DNA from: Lytechinus variegatus
Lineage: Eukaryota > Echinodermata > Echinoidea > Temnopleuroida > Toxopneustidae
NCBI RefSeq assembly: GCF_018143015.1
Contig: NC_054748.1
Coordinates: 17,363,356-17,427,355, forward strand
Direction: 5' to 3'
Length of the DNA: 64,000 bases
The translations under genes and the position numbers were made by a program. Under the pieces are notes generated by a model. That model made no database searches. It had not been told where the DNA came from and saw only the letters and a list, made by a program, of their open reading frames with translations. This document shows, in pieces, positions 1 through 11,145 of the stretch (position 1 is its first letter; each line of letters starts with the position of its first letter).

Positions 1-340
1 TAACAAAGCATGTTAATTAGTAACTAAGCTCTCCTATCAATTAATTGCTAAGTTGATTGGTATTCAGTGTATAGCCTATAGGCGTAAAACACATAGATTA
101 TTTTGGTTACCGTTGAAATAAACACTTTATTCAAAATAATTTACGTAGTAATTTTATTTTGGCCGATGTTCGAATAGGCTACTCATCATCGAGCGATCAT
201 TTCAATTAGAAATCGATTAATTTTAGATAAATTTGTTAGAACAAAAACAAAAATGTAATGAGCATATGAATAACTACACAGATCTCATATATACACTCTT
301 AAAAAGGTTAAGCAAAAAGGCCAGTTTTTTAACCATCAAT
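1..340. other. AT-rich spacer, no gene seen
   Basis: No coding exon, RNA gene or clear repeat boundary can be supported here. The sequence is AT-rich non-coding DNA leading into a palindromic element. Confidence 0.5.
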
Positions 341-690
341 GGGCAAAATTCTGTCCACACAACTATTGGTTAAATCTGCCCAAATTGGATAACAAATTTG
401 CTCAATTGGATAATAATTGCCAAATATAAATAGTTATATATATAAACAAAGTGGGAATGTTCTGCTCGGAGTTGGTCCAATGAATAGTTAAAACAGAAAG
501 AAATACTCCGTAATGAAAATATTTTCATTACGGAGTATTTATTTCTGTTATATATATATATATATATTTATATATTTATATAATTATATTTGGCAATTAT
601 TATCAAACTGAGCAGGTTTATTACCCAATATATATATATATATATTTAACCAACATACAATTACCCAACAGAATGGATAGTATTTTGCCC
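341..690. mobile_element. Palindromic MITE
   Basis: The ends are inverted copies: GGGCAAAATTCTGTCC on the left and GGATAGTATTTTGCCC on the right. GATAATAATTGCCAAATATA recurs inverted further in. A second hairpin at 495-548 has arms of about 20 bp (AATACTCCGTAATGAAAAT and its complement). Short TA runs flank the hairpin. There is no coding capacity. Superfamily is not assignable because no target duplication is clear. Confidence 0.6.
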
Positions 691-1018
691 AACATTTTAA
701 ATGTGTAGGACTAAATGGTACCAATGATAAAGTAATAACAATTTGGTGGCATATTTATCATTAAAAAAATCAACACATTAAAGTGGATTTCACGCTTGCT
801 GTTGGGTGAATCTCACCCTTTTTCAAATGTCATTCGTATGAAATGTTCGTTTGTTCACTCTTAATTCACCCCAGTTCGAGTGATTATTGACCTCACTACC
901 AAGGGGGATTGAAAAGGAGTAAGAATTCATTCATTTTGGAGTAAATAAGCACAACGCTTTAAAAATTAAGTGGTAGGTCAAGGGCTACATTGAGTACACG
1001 AGTTCTCAAAAGTGCTTG

Positions 1019-1583
1019 TTAAAGGTCAAGTCCACCCCAGAAGAATGTTAATTTCAATAAATGGAGAAAAATCAAACTAGCATAATGCTGAAAATTTCAA
1101 CAAAATCGGATGTAAAACAAGAACGTTCTAACATTTTTAAAGTTTTGCTTATTTTTCAAAAAAGTGATATGCAAAATTTAGTAACAGTCGATGATGTCCT
1201 TTACTTACAATTGCTTTTGTAATTGTTTGAATTATACAATATTTATCTCTTTTTCACAAATTTGGCAATAGGGACAAACTTGACTGAACCATATAAACAA
1301 CGCTTACCTCGCATAATCAGGGACGAATTGATCGTTGTTTCACTTTACGGATGAGAATATTTCATATTTTATAGAAAAAATACAAAAGAAATAGCAAGTG
1401 GATAATGTCATCAATCTCCTCATTTGCATACCGACCAGGATGTGTTTTGACAAATTAAGCAAAACTTTAAAATGTCATAATTTTCTTATTTTACATCCGA
1501 TTTTGAATTTTCAGTGTTATGCTTGGTGGATTTTTGTCTTTTTATTTAAATCAAACTTTTGTTCGGGTGGACTTGTGCTTTAA
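1019..1583. mobile_element. TTAA-flanked MITE, copy 1
   Basis: Bounded by TTAA on both sides, with inverted ends AAAGGTCAAGTCCACCC and GGGTGGACTTGTGCTTT. The interior has no transposase. The same end pattern (TTAAAGG, then a CC-rich stretch) defines copies at 30,546, 44,717, 52,446 and 62,202. TTAA target use is typical of piggyBac, Kolobok and Sola3 families; which one applies here is unknown. Confidence 0.65.
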
Positions 1584-2520
1584 GTGCTGACATTTTTTCA
1601 GTTAGGGTGCTTATAATCTGGATTCACCATTCGTTCTTCTGAATTTCATATTTTATGGAATGTGGCACTATTGTATTTATGCTCTTTTATGTTTCACAAG
1701 ACCTTGCATATATGAATATTTTCTGTGCAATCATGTTTTAATGATAAATTTATAAAGGGACTGTCAGAACTAATTGCTTTAGACGGCGACAAAGTACTCC
1801 TCATAATTGAGGTATATGAAAATGTCTCTGAATTTATTTAAGATGCAAATGATATTTATGTCTTGATACGCTATAAGAGCATTATTTTATTTTTGTTTTA
1901 TCTTAAGCTTTGGTTTTTTAATGAATGCTTCTTCATCAAATTAGGGCAATATTTTGCTTAAACAAATTACTACATACGATGTTATTTAAGGGACTCTGCG
2001 CTTCAAACATATTTGTTTATGCTTATGCACAGCAAAAACTGTGGTGTAACTGGTGTACACAGAGGACTACATCAGTTATTTTACACCGGTGTTAAGTTAG
2101 TTTAACACATATAGGTGTTATTACAACACCATTGGTTGTTACATTTACACTTTTTTGTGTTATGTTCAATCTCTAGGGTGTAATTATAACACCTCAGGGT
2201 GTGGTCTTTATTAACACCAACTGGTGTCAGCTTTAACACCACAGTTTTACAGTCTATTATTAGTTCCTACATTATATGTGTGATTATTTTTTATTATTTT
2301 TGTTATGCATGATTAAAAATAAAACAAACAACCACCAAACGTCTCTCATATGGTGACGTTAAAGGTCGATCCCAGACGTAAATAATAATAATATCTGCTT
2401 AATAAAAGCATGAAAAAATCACACACACACCCACACCCACGCTGACTAAGCGTCCAAGACTCCAAGGAGACATCCCAATGCATTTGGTAACAAAAACAAT
2501 AAAAAAGGAGCAGATCTTAC
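1584..2520. other. Non-coding stretch with GTGTTA-rich cluster
   Basis: No gene is visible. From about 2,040 to 2,245 there are many short copies of GGTGTTA and its complement TAACACC, in both orientations at irregular spacing. A short CA-rich run lies at about 2,421-2,441. The cluster looks like the remains of a repeat built from short inverted motifs. Confidence 0.5.
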
Positions 2521-2712
2521 CTTGACTCTCAAATTCACGAAAAAAAGTAGCACAAAATGTCTTTTTGTCCAGCTCCAGCAGTTGGGTCCGATAAAAAGTT
2601 TGTCAACCCGCACGTATGCTTCAAAATCATTAAATGATTGTGTCCACTGATGAGGAACCGTTTTATGGAGTAATCCGTTTATGCGTTGGTCAGTTGTGTT
2701 GACAATGGTCAT
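2521..2712 (-). CDS. Candidate phase 0-0 exon, unknown product
   Basis: On the minus strand a clean acceptor (TCTCAG) and donor (AAG|GTAAGA) bracket 192 nt that are open for 64 codons. Phase 0 entry fits the phase 0 exit of the C-type lectin exon at 6,713-6,894, so it could be a later exon of that gene. The peptide (ending near GPNCWSWTKRHF) does not show the WIG, EPN/QPD or WND motifs expected for the second half of a C-type lectin fold. It may be a different domain or a chance open frame. Confidence 0.28.
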
Positions 2713-3596
2713 CTGAGACTAGTCGGCAAGAACAGACCCTTTGCTTTCGTATAGTGTATATAATACAGAGTCTGAAGTGGTGAGACTAAATCCGCTTGTA
2801 TTATGTTGCTGCGTTTGCATACTTAGTGACGCAGACATAGTTTGTAGTCTATTCTTCAGTCTAGACATGGTGTAATTTGTTTAAGTGACTAAATTAGAGT
2901 CTGTATTTACAGACTAATCTTGGACGTCGTCAAGTGCAAATACATGATAACAATCGAATTGAACAAAAAGGCGCGGTTCGAATACATACATTAAACATAT
3001 CGGTTTTAAAGTAGGCGGATATCACTTATCATTAAGAAACATGGACGGGTCATCCCAGGCGAGATGACGTCATTGCTTGAATCAGATTAAATCTCAGTGA
3101 TCACGTGACTAGATCATTTAAAAGTTTGCAGTATCGAATAGGCCTATATCAATCAAGAGAAGTTCACATTGACGTTACATCGGTCGTAATGATATACGAG
3201 ACAATTTATTGAGAAACATATTGATAAAAAGTGGTTGAATGCCTATCAGATGAAAATTCTTCAATGAATGCAAGAGTTATGATGTTTTGAATCTGTCACC
3301 CTGTGACGTCACAATTTTTTTCTTTGGTAAATTTAATTAAGTCATTAGTAGAAGGGAAGAATTCCATTTTAAATCAGATGGATTGCATAGAAAGTGTTAA
3401 TGCTTCAAAGGGATGATCCGGGCTGAAAATATTTACATTGAAATAAATAAGAGTGAAACTCACAGAGCAAATTGCTGAAAATTTCATCAAAATCGGACAA
3501 GAAATAGCAAATTAATTGGATCTTAAAGTAAAAAAAGATTTTGTGAAAACAGTAATATGCACATCGCCATGAATATTCATTAGGTGGGATGAGGTT
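2713..3596. other. Non-coding spacer with TTAA-MITE-like remnant
   Basis: No exon is recognised. Around 3,405-3,540 the text resembles the interior of the TTAA-flanked MITEs (a 'TTTCATCAAAATCGGACAAG' stretch), so this is probably a decayed fragment of that family. Confidence 0.35.
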
Positions 3597-4175
3597 CCAT
3601 TGACGAGTGGATAACATGCGCGACCCTATAGCCTGCTGGGGTCCCGAAAAGCACCCTAACCAGGTACATGTATTTTCCATATTCTGAATATACACCTCTT
3701 AACAAGTATTGGCGTGTGACCAAACCCTACCCTTTATCAAGTATTGGAAGCAGAACGATGCTCTTGGCAAGTATTCCCTGAATTGAACCCCTAAACAAGT
3801 ACAGCAGTATTTTAATTGTTATGTCACGGACGTCGGTCGTCGGTTTTACCCTTACCTACATCATTGGGTTTAGTACAACCCTATATACCTCCCACACTTC
3901 GTACAAATCTACAAATCGTACTCTAAACACGTAGTGCTGACTCTTGGGGCAAAAAGTACATTCTTTATCAAACAAGTCAATTTTGATTTTTATACCGACG
4001 CTAATTTGACTCTAAACACGTAGCTAATTCTTAACGAAAATAATACCCTTTTCACTATTTTAGTGTTTTACACCCTTATTACGTTACGTAGTACGTAACG
4101 TAATTGAAAAAGACATCAATTTTACGTGTTTTTTTTTAATTGGTCGCGCATGGTATCCACTCGACAATGTAAGTG
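3597..4175. mobile_element. MITE with ACTTACATTGACGAGTGGAT-type ends, copy A
   Basis: The left end reads TTGACGAGTGGATA followed by ATGCGCGACC. The right end reads GGTCGCGCATGGTATCCACTCG, its inverted partner. The interior carries repeated phrases (AACAAGTATTGG, CTAAACACGTA, a TTACGTACGTAA-like palindrome) that recur in the same order at 9,480-10,036. No transposase is encoded. Confidence 0.6.
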
Positions 4176-4348
4176 CCCCTCTCCCCTGGCCTCGTACCAC
4201 TTTCATTTCACGTACCCGAGATGGACAGCGCTATCAATCACCAATGATGGTCTGCAAAAATTATGCTGACAGATAATGGTTGCATACGTATCGTCATGAA
4301 GCGGACTATGTGCGCAAATACAAGGTCTAAGCCCCGCCCAACTATATA

Positions 4349-5168
4349 CAGTGCGTCCCAGAAAAAACGAAACCGAGATTTAGCGATCATTTATCATGAC
4401 TTAATCATAAATAAAATAGACAAATGACCTACCAATTTAAAGCTTAGAATCTCCTCTTTCATCTGATATTACTTAGATTATTTCTCATTCACGCATGAGT
4501 GAGCAAATGCAATTTGAAGAAAGGATATCAAAAACTCAATTGGCGGGGGGTATCTGGGTTTCAAAAAGAAAACCACATTTTTGAATAGTTCAATATCTCC
4601 TATCTAATTTGATACCTAAATTACAGAAAATGGTCACGTAATAACAAAGTTCTGGTCATTTGAAATAAGGCTTGAATTTCAATAATTTCATAAAATGAAG
4701 AGGTTCTCCAGGATGGCTTTCAAACTCTCTCAACACTCTGTTTTGTTGACGATCAGCCATGCATTAAATCTTTTGTTCACCATGCGAAAGCATCTGTGGG
4801 AAACCGGTGAAAACACGTTATCTCATGAAATTATGGAAATACAAGCCTTATTTCAAATGAACAGAACTTTTTTTATTTCTTGACCATTTTTTGTAATTTT
4901 GGTACCAAATTAAAGAGAAGATATCGAACTTTTCAGAAATGTGCTTTTCTTTTTGAAACCCAGATAACCCCCGCCAAATGAGTTTTTGGTATCCTTTCTT
5001 CAAATTGTTTTTGCTCACTCATGCGTGAATAAGAAATAACCTAAGTAATATCAGATGAAAGCGGAGATTCTAAGCTTTAAATTGGTAGGTCATTTGTCTA
5101 TTGTATTTATGATTAAGTTATGATAAATGATGGCTAAATCTCGGTTTCGTTTATTCTGGGACGCACTG
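4349..5168. mobile_element. Long-palindrome Tc1/mariner-type MITE
   Basis: An 820-bp element with TA on each side. Its ends are CAGTGCGTCCCAGAA and the inverted TTCTGGGACGCACTG. Nearly the whole element is two arms of about 370 bp that are imperfect inverted copies, for example CAAATGACCTACCAATTTAA against TTAAATTGGTAGGTCATTTG. TA target duplication and the CAGTGCGTCCC start fit Tc1/mariner. A transcript would fold into one long hairpin. Confidence 0.75.
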
Positions 5169-5402
5169 TATAGTGGTGATCAGGGACCAGTTGTACAGTT
5201 ATTAGAACTTTGCCATAAATGGTAACTATATATACTATATGGTAACAGTGCTCAGCAGCCTTTCACAATCAACGTTTTTATTGTTATTACAGTAGGCCTA
5301 TACCACAATTGTAATTCTTTATGAAATTGGCACTATAGAGGCCCGTTTCATAAAGGTCTTACAACTGTTGTAACTTTGCCTTTTCGGCAACTACTTGGTA
5401 AG

Positions 5403-5424
5403 GGCATAGGCCCTGACAAAAAAC

Positions 5425-5489
<65 letters not shown>

Positions 5490-6062
5490 AATAGTGTACA
5501 ATCTATTGTACAATATACTGGATTATATGTACGACAAATATAAAATTATCCCGAGTGCAGGTTTATTTCACCGAGGCCGAAGGCCGAGGTGAAATAGGCT
5601 TGCACGAGGGATAATTTTATATTTGGAGTTCATATAGTCCAGTAATATTGTATGATAGAAGTTCACTATTTATTATAGTAAATAGATCCCTCAATCTAAG
5701 CCCCCCATCATGGATTTTACCATAGTCTAGATCTAGATGGCATACGTTCTTCTTACCTTATATTTGTGAAATTCCAATTGAACACGATGTTCAATTTGTC
5801 GTCTGCTGCAAGGGGTTAAACCACGTAAATTTGTATTTCTATCTGCTATCGGAAATTATAAAAATGCTACTTTGGGAATTCGATATACAAATATATCGAT
5901 TGAAAACAAATTAATCGATATTCTCCCCATTCATTTAACACGGGTTTTGCCATCCAAAAATCGAAAGTTATATTGTACATATGTACAATATAACTTTTTG
6001 AAGGGAGGTCACGTGGTACCTATCCAGCCAATCACAGCTCGTATTTTACTACCACTATTTAC

Positions 6063-6138
<76 letters not shown>

Positions 6139-6163
6139 AAAGTTTTTTGTCAGGGCCTATGCC
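5403..6163. mobile_element. Inverted-repeat MITE with TA-repeat arms
   Basis: The ends are GGCATAGGCCCTGACAAAAA and its exact complement at 6,140-6,163. Each end is followed inward by a (TA)n tract (about 5,432-5,483 and 6,062-6,134). Inside, at about 5,550-5,625, is a second near-perfect hairpin: TTTCACCGAGGCC and GGCCGAGGTGAAA around GAA, extended outward by ATAAAATTATCCC and its complement. Another hairpin is GTTATATTGTACATATGTACAATATAAC. No coding capacity. Confidence 0.7.
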
Positions 6164-6170
6164 TATGTGG

Positions 6171-6478
6171 AAGCGCCGTGGAGTAGTAGTGTAGCGGTTC
6201 TGACTTTCGCCTTGTAATCAGAGGGTCGTGTGTTCGAATCCCACCATGGCCTAGCGCCCTTTGGCAAGGCGCCAATCCACACTTTGTCACTCTCATCCAG
6301 GTGCTAATTGGGTACTGGTAGGAAACAACCGTCATTGTGGTTGGTTTAGCAAGTTTGCGCCTAACAGGCTGCTTGAAATGCTATGGATCCAGTGACCGGG
6401 TAATAATAATTGTGAAGCGCTCTGACAGTCGTAAATTGAAAAAGCGCTATATAAATACCAATTATTATTATACATACA
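6171..6478 (+). mobile_element. tRNA-derived SINE, plus strand
   Basis: An A-box-like TAGTGTAGCGG (6,187-6,197) and a B-box-like GTTCGAATC (6,232-6,240) lie at pol III promoter spacing. After the tRNA-like head come a body (CCAGGTGCTAATTGGGTACTGG) and a tail containing AAAGCGCTATATAAATACCA and an ATT repeat. Related copies or pieces lie at 17,627, 27,524, 32,452 (inverted) and 45,761. It is not a functional tRNA gene: the acceptor stem does not close. Confidence 0.75.
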
Positions 6479-6712
6479 CACACACACACCATCACACACA
6501 TACCACACACACACCCACATGTGTCGTTTTGCGCTCTGAAAATGGGGTTTTGAACAAGAGAGTGCTTCAATAAACAAGTCTCAGGAACGTCATTAGGCTG
6601 CAAAGTCAAACCTCTTTTCCGATCAAAACGGTTTGCAGGGCAAACCAGTCATGAATCCTTAATTTGCTAGCAAACGTATTCTAATATTGATATTTCATTC
6701 AAAAATACATAC

Positions 6713-6894
6713 CCCTTCCATGTCCCAAATAAAGTCAAATTCTTCCCGGCTGTGAATGGACAGTATGTTTGCTTGTCTTCCCGATATGATGACATCACGA
6801 CAATTCGATTGGGCCGTCTCGAATGTAGCTCCCTCAGAGAAATAACCATAACAGCTCCCTCGAAAATAGATCCAAGAATCTGGACAAGTCCAGG
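6713..6894 (-). CDS. Exon coding first half of a C-type lectin domain
   Basis: On the minus strand a TTAG acceptor (6,896-6,895) and GTATGT donor (6,712) bracket 182 nt, entering in phase 1 and leaving in phase 0. The 60 codons read W-T-C-P-D-S-W-I-Y-F-R-G-S-C-Y-G-Y-F, then FETAQSNC, then ANILSIHSREEFDFIWDM. This is the N-terminal half of a C-type lectin-like domain: the WxCP start of the long form, the SCY pair, the A..NC helix 1 cysteine and the LxSIHSxEEF helix 2 motif. The second half (WIG, EPN/QPD, WND and the last cysteines) is not found downstream in the window, so sugar binding cannot be judged. It follows the EGF exon at 7,475-7,573. Confidence 0.82.
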
Positions 6895-7474
6895 CTAAGT
6901 TTGAAAGAAACGGTGAAGGCTGGTTAGTCAGTGTCCATGAGATATCAACTAATTACATGCATGGCACCAGGTAAAAGTCTTTTTTGCTGCTTCAGAAAAC
7001 GGATGAAATTGTTTTAGGACTAACTATGGAAAGGTGATTGAAATAACGCCATGGCTGGACCCGAGGAGATAGTCACCACCGGTGATTACTAGTAGTTGAT
7101 AATTATTGGGCACATAGCATTGCCTACCCCAGCCCCCCCCAAAAAAAAAAAAAAATAATAATAATGAACAAGTAAATAAATTCAAACAAACAAAATCACA
7201 AAAACGACTGGTATATTAATTTTATACCGATTTCCGAAATTCTCCTCCCAACCATCTCAAAACAACGAGTTTTTAACCTCAAAATTGGTCGAATCGACAA
7301 ATTATTTCATTCCCAAAAATCTGACTTTAAAAAAGTCGTTATGCCTCCAGGAACCGGAATTCACCGACTTCTTTCGTAGGCTATTAATTTTTTTTGGCGG
7401 ATCTCCCAGGAATTGGGGTGCTTCGATCCCACCGTTCCCCCATTTCCGAATCAGCTACGACCATATAGACCTAC

Positions 7475-7573
7475 CACAAACCGGTCCATAATATCCCGAC
7501 TGGCAGCTGCACTCGAATCCATCAAGTGTCTCCACACAGCTACCTCCATTCAGACAAGGTGATGAGAGGCAAT
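7475..7573 (-). CDS. EGF-like domain exon
   Basis: A 99-nt minus-strand exon with acceptor CTTAG and donor GTAGGT, symmetrical phase 1-1, the usual arrangement for shuffled EGF exons. Cysteine spacing is C-x4-C-x5-C-x8-C-x1-C-x8-C, with NGGSC after Cys2 and the G-F-E-C-S-C and GYYG elements before Cys6. This is a complete six-cysteine EGF module, without the D-x-D/N-E calcium-binding start. Frame and phase join the exon at 10,975-11,145 upstream and the C-type lectin exon at 6,713-6,894 downstream. Expected location is extracellular. Confidence 0.87.
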
Positions 7574-7689
7574 CTAAGGGTGAGTTAGACAAAAAATACA
7601 TTTCGCAAACTTTAATTGTTGGATTTTCAGGGGATTATAATATCTAACATGTTTAAAATGTATGCTTTTGGCGCTAATCTTGAAAAAAT

Positions 7690-8090
7690 AAAAATAATTA
7701 TACTAATAATCGGATTTATATAGCTCTTTTTCCAGAGGATACCAAGCGCTGTTGATTGCATAAGACAAGTTACGGTTTATGGTTATATAAGTGTTCTTTG
7801 AGATGTTTTTTGAAGAGGTTATAAAGAGAAGAGAGGTTTCGAAGAGATGGAGGGAGTTTGTTCCAAAGACGGGGGACAAGAGATTGAAAGGAATTGAAAC
7901 CGGCTTGTTTTCTGGGTTTTGGTATGACATAGGAAGGAGCAGCTGCAGAACGAAGAGAGTATGCAGATCTTTGTGGTGGAAATAATGATGAAGAAATGTA
8001 ATGCACGGTAGTGTAGTTGACAGAGATTTTGATAGGTTTGAACAAGTATTCGATAATGAATTCTATCAGAACAGGTATAGCCAATGTAGT
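7690..8090 (-). mobile_element. LINE 3' end (5'-truncated non-LTR retrotransposon)
   Basis: The minus strand is open for about 104 codons ending in sequence typical of the C-terminus of LINE reverse transcriptases: aromatic and Arg/Ser-rich text, then FNSFQSLVPRLWNKLPPSLR, then LYNLFKKHLKEHLY and a stop. Only this terminal piece is present, as expected of a 5'-truncated copy. The short 3' tail downstream (7,690-7,760) contains GAAAAAGAGCTATATAAAT, resembling the tail of the SINEs in this window. The clade (CR1/Jockey-like) is not resolved. Confidence 0.7.
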
Positions 8091-8207
8091 TCATTTAGAA
8101 GATTTAGAAATGCAATCCAGTGTCCTGAATTGGTTACGATTATAAGCCGGGGTTCATGTGCATGGGCTCATGGCCTGTTCTTCAAACTTCCCTAACAATT
8201 GGAACAT

Positions 8208-8716
8208 GCAGTCCGGGGGGGGGGGGGCACTCGACCAAAAAAGTGGTGGGGGTGTGCCGCGGGCGAGACAAAAACGGGGGCCTTGGAGCGGGCTTATTGT
8301 AAAAAGGAGGGTCCTCGGAACGGGCTTCGGAACGACAAATGTTTGTGAAAACGGGGGTCCTTGGAACGGATCGCCTGCGTGTGAGTGCGTATGCATCCCT
8401 ATGGAACAGTCATGTGTGCATGATGCAGCTAACGCGGCCTCCGCCGGGGGAGCTCTGCGGCCGCTTTTCACCAAAATTGCGGCTCATTCAATGCGATCGG
8501 AGCGGCGTAACGAAAAACATGCGAAGCTTTGGAGCGGATTTCTCTCTTCTTTTTTCTCGATAAGAAGAAAATGCTATGCCTTGGAGCGGCTTTCTTTGTT
8601 CTTTTTCTCAACAAGGCAAAATGCTATGCCTTGGAACGGAAATTTGAGTGTGAAAATGGGGGTCCCCTCCGCGGCACATACCCACTATGCATTATATACT
8701 GAGTGCCCCCCCCCCC
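8208..8716. mobile_element. G/C-tract-ended repeat, copy 1
   Basis: Starts with GGGGGGGGGCACTC and ends with GAGTGCCCCCCCCC, an inverted pair. The body holds several copies of CTTGGARCGG-type phrases and ATGCTATGCCTTGGA repeated. A diverged second copy lies at 58,098-58,585. The 251-codon frame across it and the microsatellite beyond is low-complexity and not a gene. Confidence 0.55.
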
Positions 8717-8779
8717 TGCATGCAGTTTCGGCCGATCTTCGAAATCTTGCTCACCATCTGTTCCTAAGGAACAAGAAAT

Positions 8780-8870
8780 ATGATGGAGATGGGCATCATC
8801 AAATGATGATGGTGATGATGATGATATTGATGGTGGCAATGCATGGTGGTGGTGGTGATGATGTTAATCC
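8780..8870. repeat. GAT/GGT trinucleotide microsatellite
   Basis: Short imperfect run of GATGATGGT units; no coding meaning is inferred. Confidence 0.7.
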
Positions 8871-9139
8871 CGACCTTTCGTTTGAGGACGCGAACGCTTA
8901 TTTACAACGGTAGTTGACTTTGGAAGGGACTTTTTGAGCCCGTCATCATGGTCGTAAAACTCAGTCCTGCAATGCAAATTGTGTGACATGAGATTTTTTT
9001 TTCGTTTCGCATCTGCGACGGAAACATTCAATATGCGTTTCGTGTGCAAAATTCTGGTTGCTACTATGGTAACAGCGATTTATCCGATTGAGGACGACTT
9101 TCCAAAGCCACATTTGACTCCTCCTAGAGCTCGAGAGGC

Positions 9140-10036
9140 CGCCCGGGGGGCCCACTTCCATTGATTAGTGGATACCAGTAGCGACCACCCGTAAAAGGGG
9201 ACAGAGTGGGCAGGTACGTTATTACGTATATAGGCCTATGTAACGTTATAAGGGTGTCAAAACGATGTTTAAAATGCTGAAAAAAGGGATATATATCCAA
9301 TACTTGTAGGGTTTCACAAGCCAAATACTTGTTAAGAGATGCATTTTCATAATCTGGAAAAGAATTGCTTCCCTTGTTTAGCATGTTTAGGGTACTTTTC
9401 GAAACCCCATGGTCGTGCCTGGTATCCACTCATCAATGGAAGTGGTCCCCCCGGAATTTGAATCAAATCCCGGGGGGGGGGGGGGGCCACTTCCATTCAC
9501 GAGTGGATACCATGCGCGACCATGGGGTCTCGAAAAGCACCCTAAACACGTAATTTCCATATTCTGAAAATGCACCCCTTAACAAGTATTGGCGTGTGAA
9601 ACCCTACCCTTAACAAGTATTGGAAACAAAACGATACTATTGGCAAATAATCCCTGAAATGAACCCCTAAACAAGTACAGGAATGTTTTATTGTTACGGG
9701 TCCTTCGGTCGTCGGCTTTTACCTTATTTGGTTTAGTACGACCCCATGCACCTTCTACACCTCGCGCAAATCGGACTCTAAACACGAAGTGTTGGGACAA
9801 AAAGGACATCCTTTATAAAACATTTTAATTTTGTTTTATCATCCCCGCAAATTCGACCCTAAACACGTAATTTTCCTAGCGAAATAGATACCCTTTTTTC
9901 ATTATTTTTGCGTTTTTGACACCCTTATCACGTTACGTACGTAACGTGCCCTATCGTGAAAAGGACATCCTTTTTACGTGTTTTTTTGGTCGCGCATGGT
10001 ATCCACTCGTCAATGTAAGTGCCCCCTCCCCCCCCC
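9140..10036. mobile_element. Two MITE copies related to copy A, opposed
   Basis: The right-hand copy (about 9,480-10,036) has ends CCACTTCCATTCACGAGTGG and CCACTCGTCAATGTAAGTG, and the same internal order of phrases as the 3,597-4,175 copy (CTAAACACGTAA, AACAAGTATTGG, TTACGTACGTAA). The left-hand copy (about 9,140-9,462) is shorter, more diverged and in the opposite direction. Between them lies a run of G. Poly-G/poly-C tracts sit at the outer ends. Confidence 0.6.
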
Positions 10037-10516
10037 GGGATCTAATCCCCATTTCTGGGGAATGTAAAACATAATGCCCCTCACATCGTGTGCGAGAAGC
10101 ATATCGTTTGTGTATAAGGATTAAACAAAAGAAACAAAGAAACAAAAGAAACAAAAGGAAACGAGTTCAAAGGTATCGCATATGATGTGTACATATCAAC
10201 GCATGCGAAATGTTCGGCTGGAGAGGTTGATCTTATCCATGAAATCAATTGCCAGTGATCCACCAATAATCCACATTAAATGTAATATCGATTCGATGGA
10301 CTGTAATGATCTATATTTAAGCCTTCATTCAGTAAGTTTTTCCTCACTCAATATGTTCTCGATTTGTTTGAAAAACCACTTTCTTATCCATGTCATAAAT
10401 CTATTTTAGGTCCTGCATTTTGAATATCTCCAGCCATCAGTCGTAATATACATGCATGTATGCGGTACGGGTGTCGCGGAAAGGGATTTTGCACACGAAA
10501 AGCAGATTTGTAGGGC

Positions 10517-10655
10517 CTGTAACCCCCTGTCACACAAAGCTTAGCATTGATCGTAGAGCAGTTTTCTACGTTTGATTCTATTGACTGTAATGCACAATCA
10601 ATCTTAAAAATCAAGTGTGTGATTAAGCGTTAACTTTTGTGTTAGGGGACCCTAA
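10517..10655. mobile_element. Small MITE, CACAAAGCTTAGCA family, copy 1
   Basis: Ends are related to GGACCCGTAACACAAAGCTTA and its inverse (TTGTGTTAGGGGACCC). The interior contains GATCGTAGA and a CAATCAATC hairpin. A better copy lies at 24,733-24,861. Confidence 0.5.
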
Positions 10656-10689
10656 TACTAGCGTCCGTGATGATTGCGAAAGGTCCCAA

Positions 10690-10960
10690 ATGACGGTGAT
10701 GATGAGGACGATGATGATGATGATTGTGGTCTTGATGTTGGTGGTGGTGGAGATTATGATGATATGGTGATGATGATGATAATGATGGTGATGATGCTAA
10801 TGACTATATTGATGGTGATAATGGTGGTGCTGGTGATGATGATGATGAAGGAGGTAATGGTGATGATAATGATGATTGTTATTACTATTCATATTGCTAT
10901 TATTATTATTATTATTACTACTATCATTGTTATTATTATTATTATTATTATTTTTACTCG
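10690..10960. repeat. GAT / ATT microsatellite
   Basis: Imperfect GATGAT/GGT repeats pass into ATT repeats. The open frames here are low-complexity artefacts. The run ends about 15 bp from the donor of the exon at 10,975. Confidence 0.85.
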
Positions 10961-10974
10961 AAAGCTGAAATTAC

Positions 10975-11145
10975 CTGGCTGTTTACAAATCAGTTTGTGA
11001 GTGAGAACCCGATCGAACTCAGGTGGCAACCAAATGTCTTCATCGGATACTGTCTTTGGAACCAGTTGGATGGTATCACCATTGTCCAAGACAGAGAAAC
11101 CACAATATAGTGACGTAAAGGGACATTCCTCCGGAATCCCATCAG
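10975..11145 (-). CDS. Exon of unknown extracellular domain
   Basis: A 171-nt minus-strand exon: acceptor CTCCGTAG, donor CAG|GTAATT, phase 1-1. It codes for about 57 residues beginning ADGIPEECPFTSLYCGF, continuing with DEDIWLPPEFDRV, and ending HKLICKQP. Three cysteines are visible. I do not recognise the family. It sits between the signal-peptide exon and the EGF exon, and both junctions keep the frame, so it is likely the first extracellular module of that protein. Confidence 0.62.

Noticed and set aside
5872-6186. 104-codon plus-strand frame
   Set aside because: Half of it is a Tyr/Ile run translated from a TA repeat within a MITE.
6187-6250. Possible tRNA gene (A and B boxes)
   Set aside because: No closing acceptor stem or proper anticodon arm; the same unit recurs with SINE body and tail, so it is a SINE head.
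8158-8913. 251-codon plus-strand frame
   Set aside because: Covers a G/C-tract repeat that recurs broken at 58,098 and then a GAT run; composition is low-complexity with no domain.
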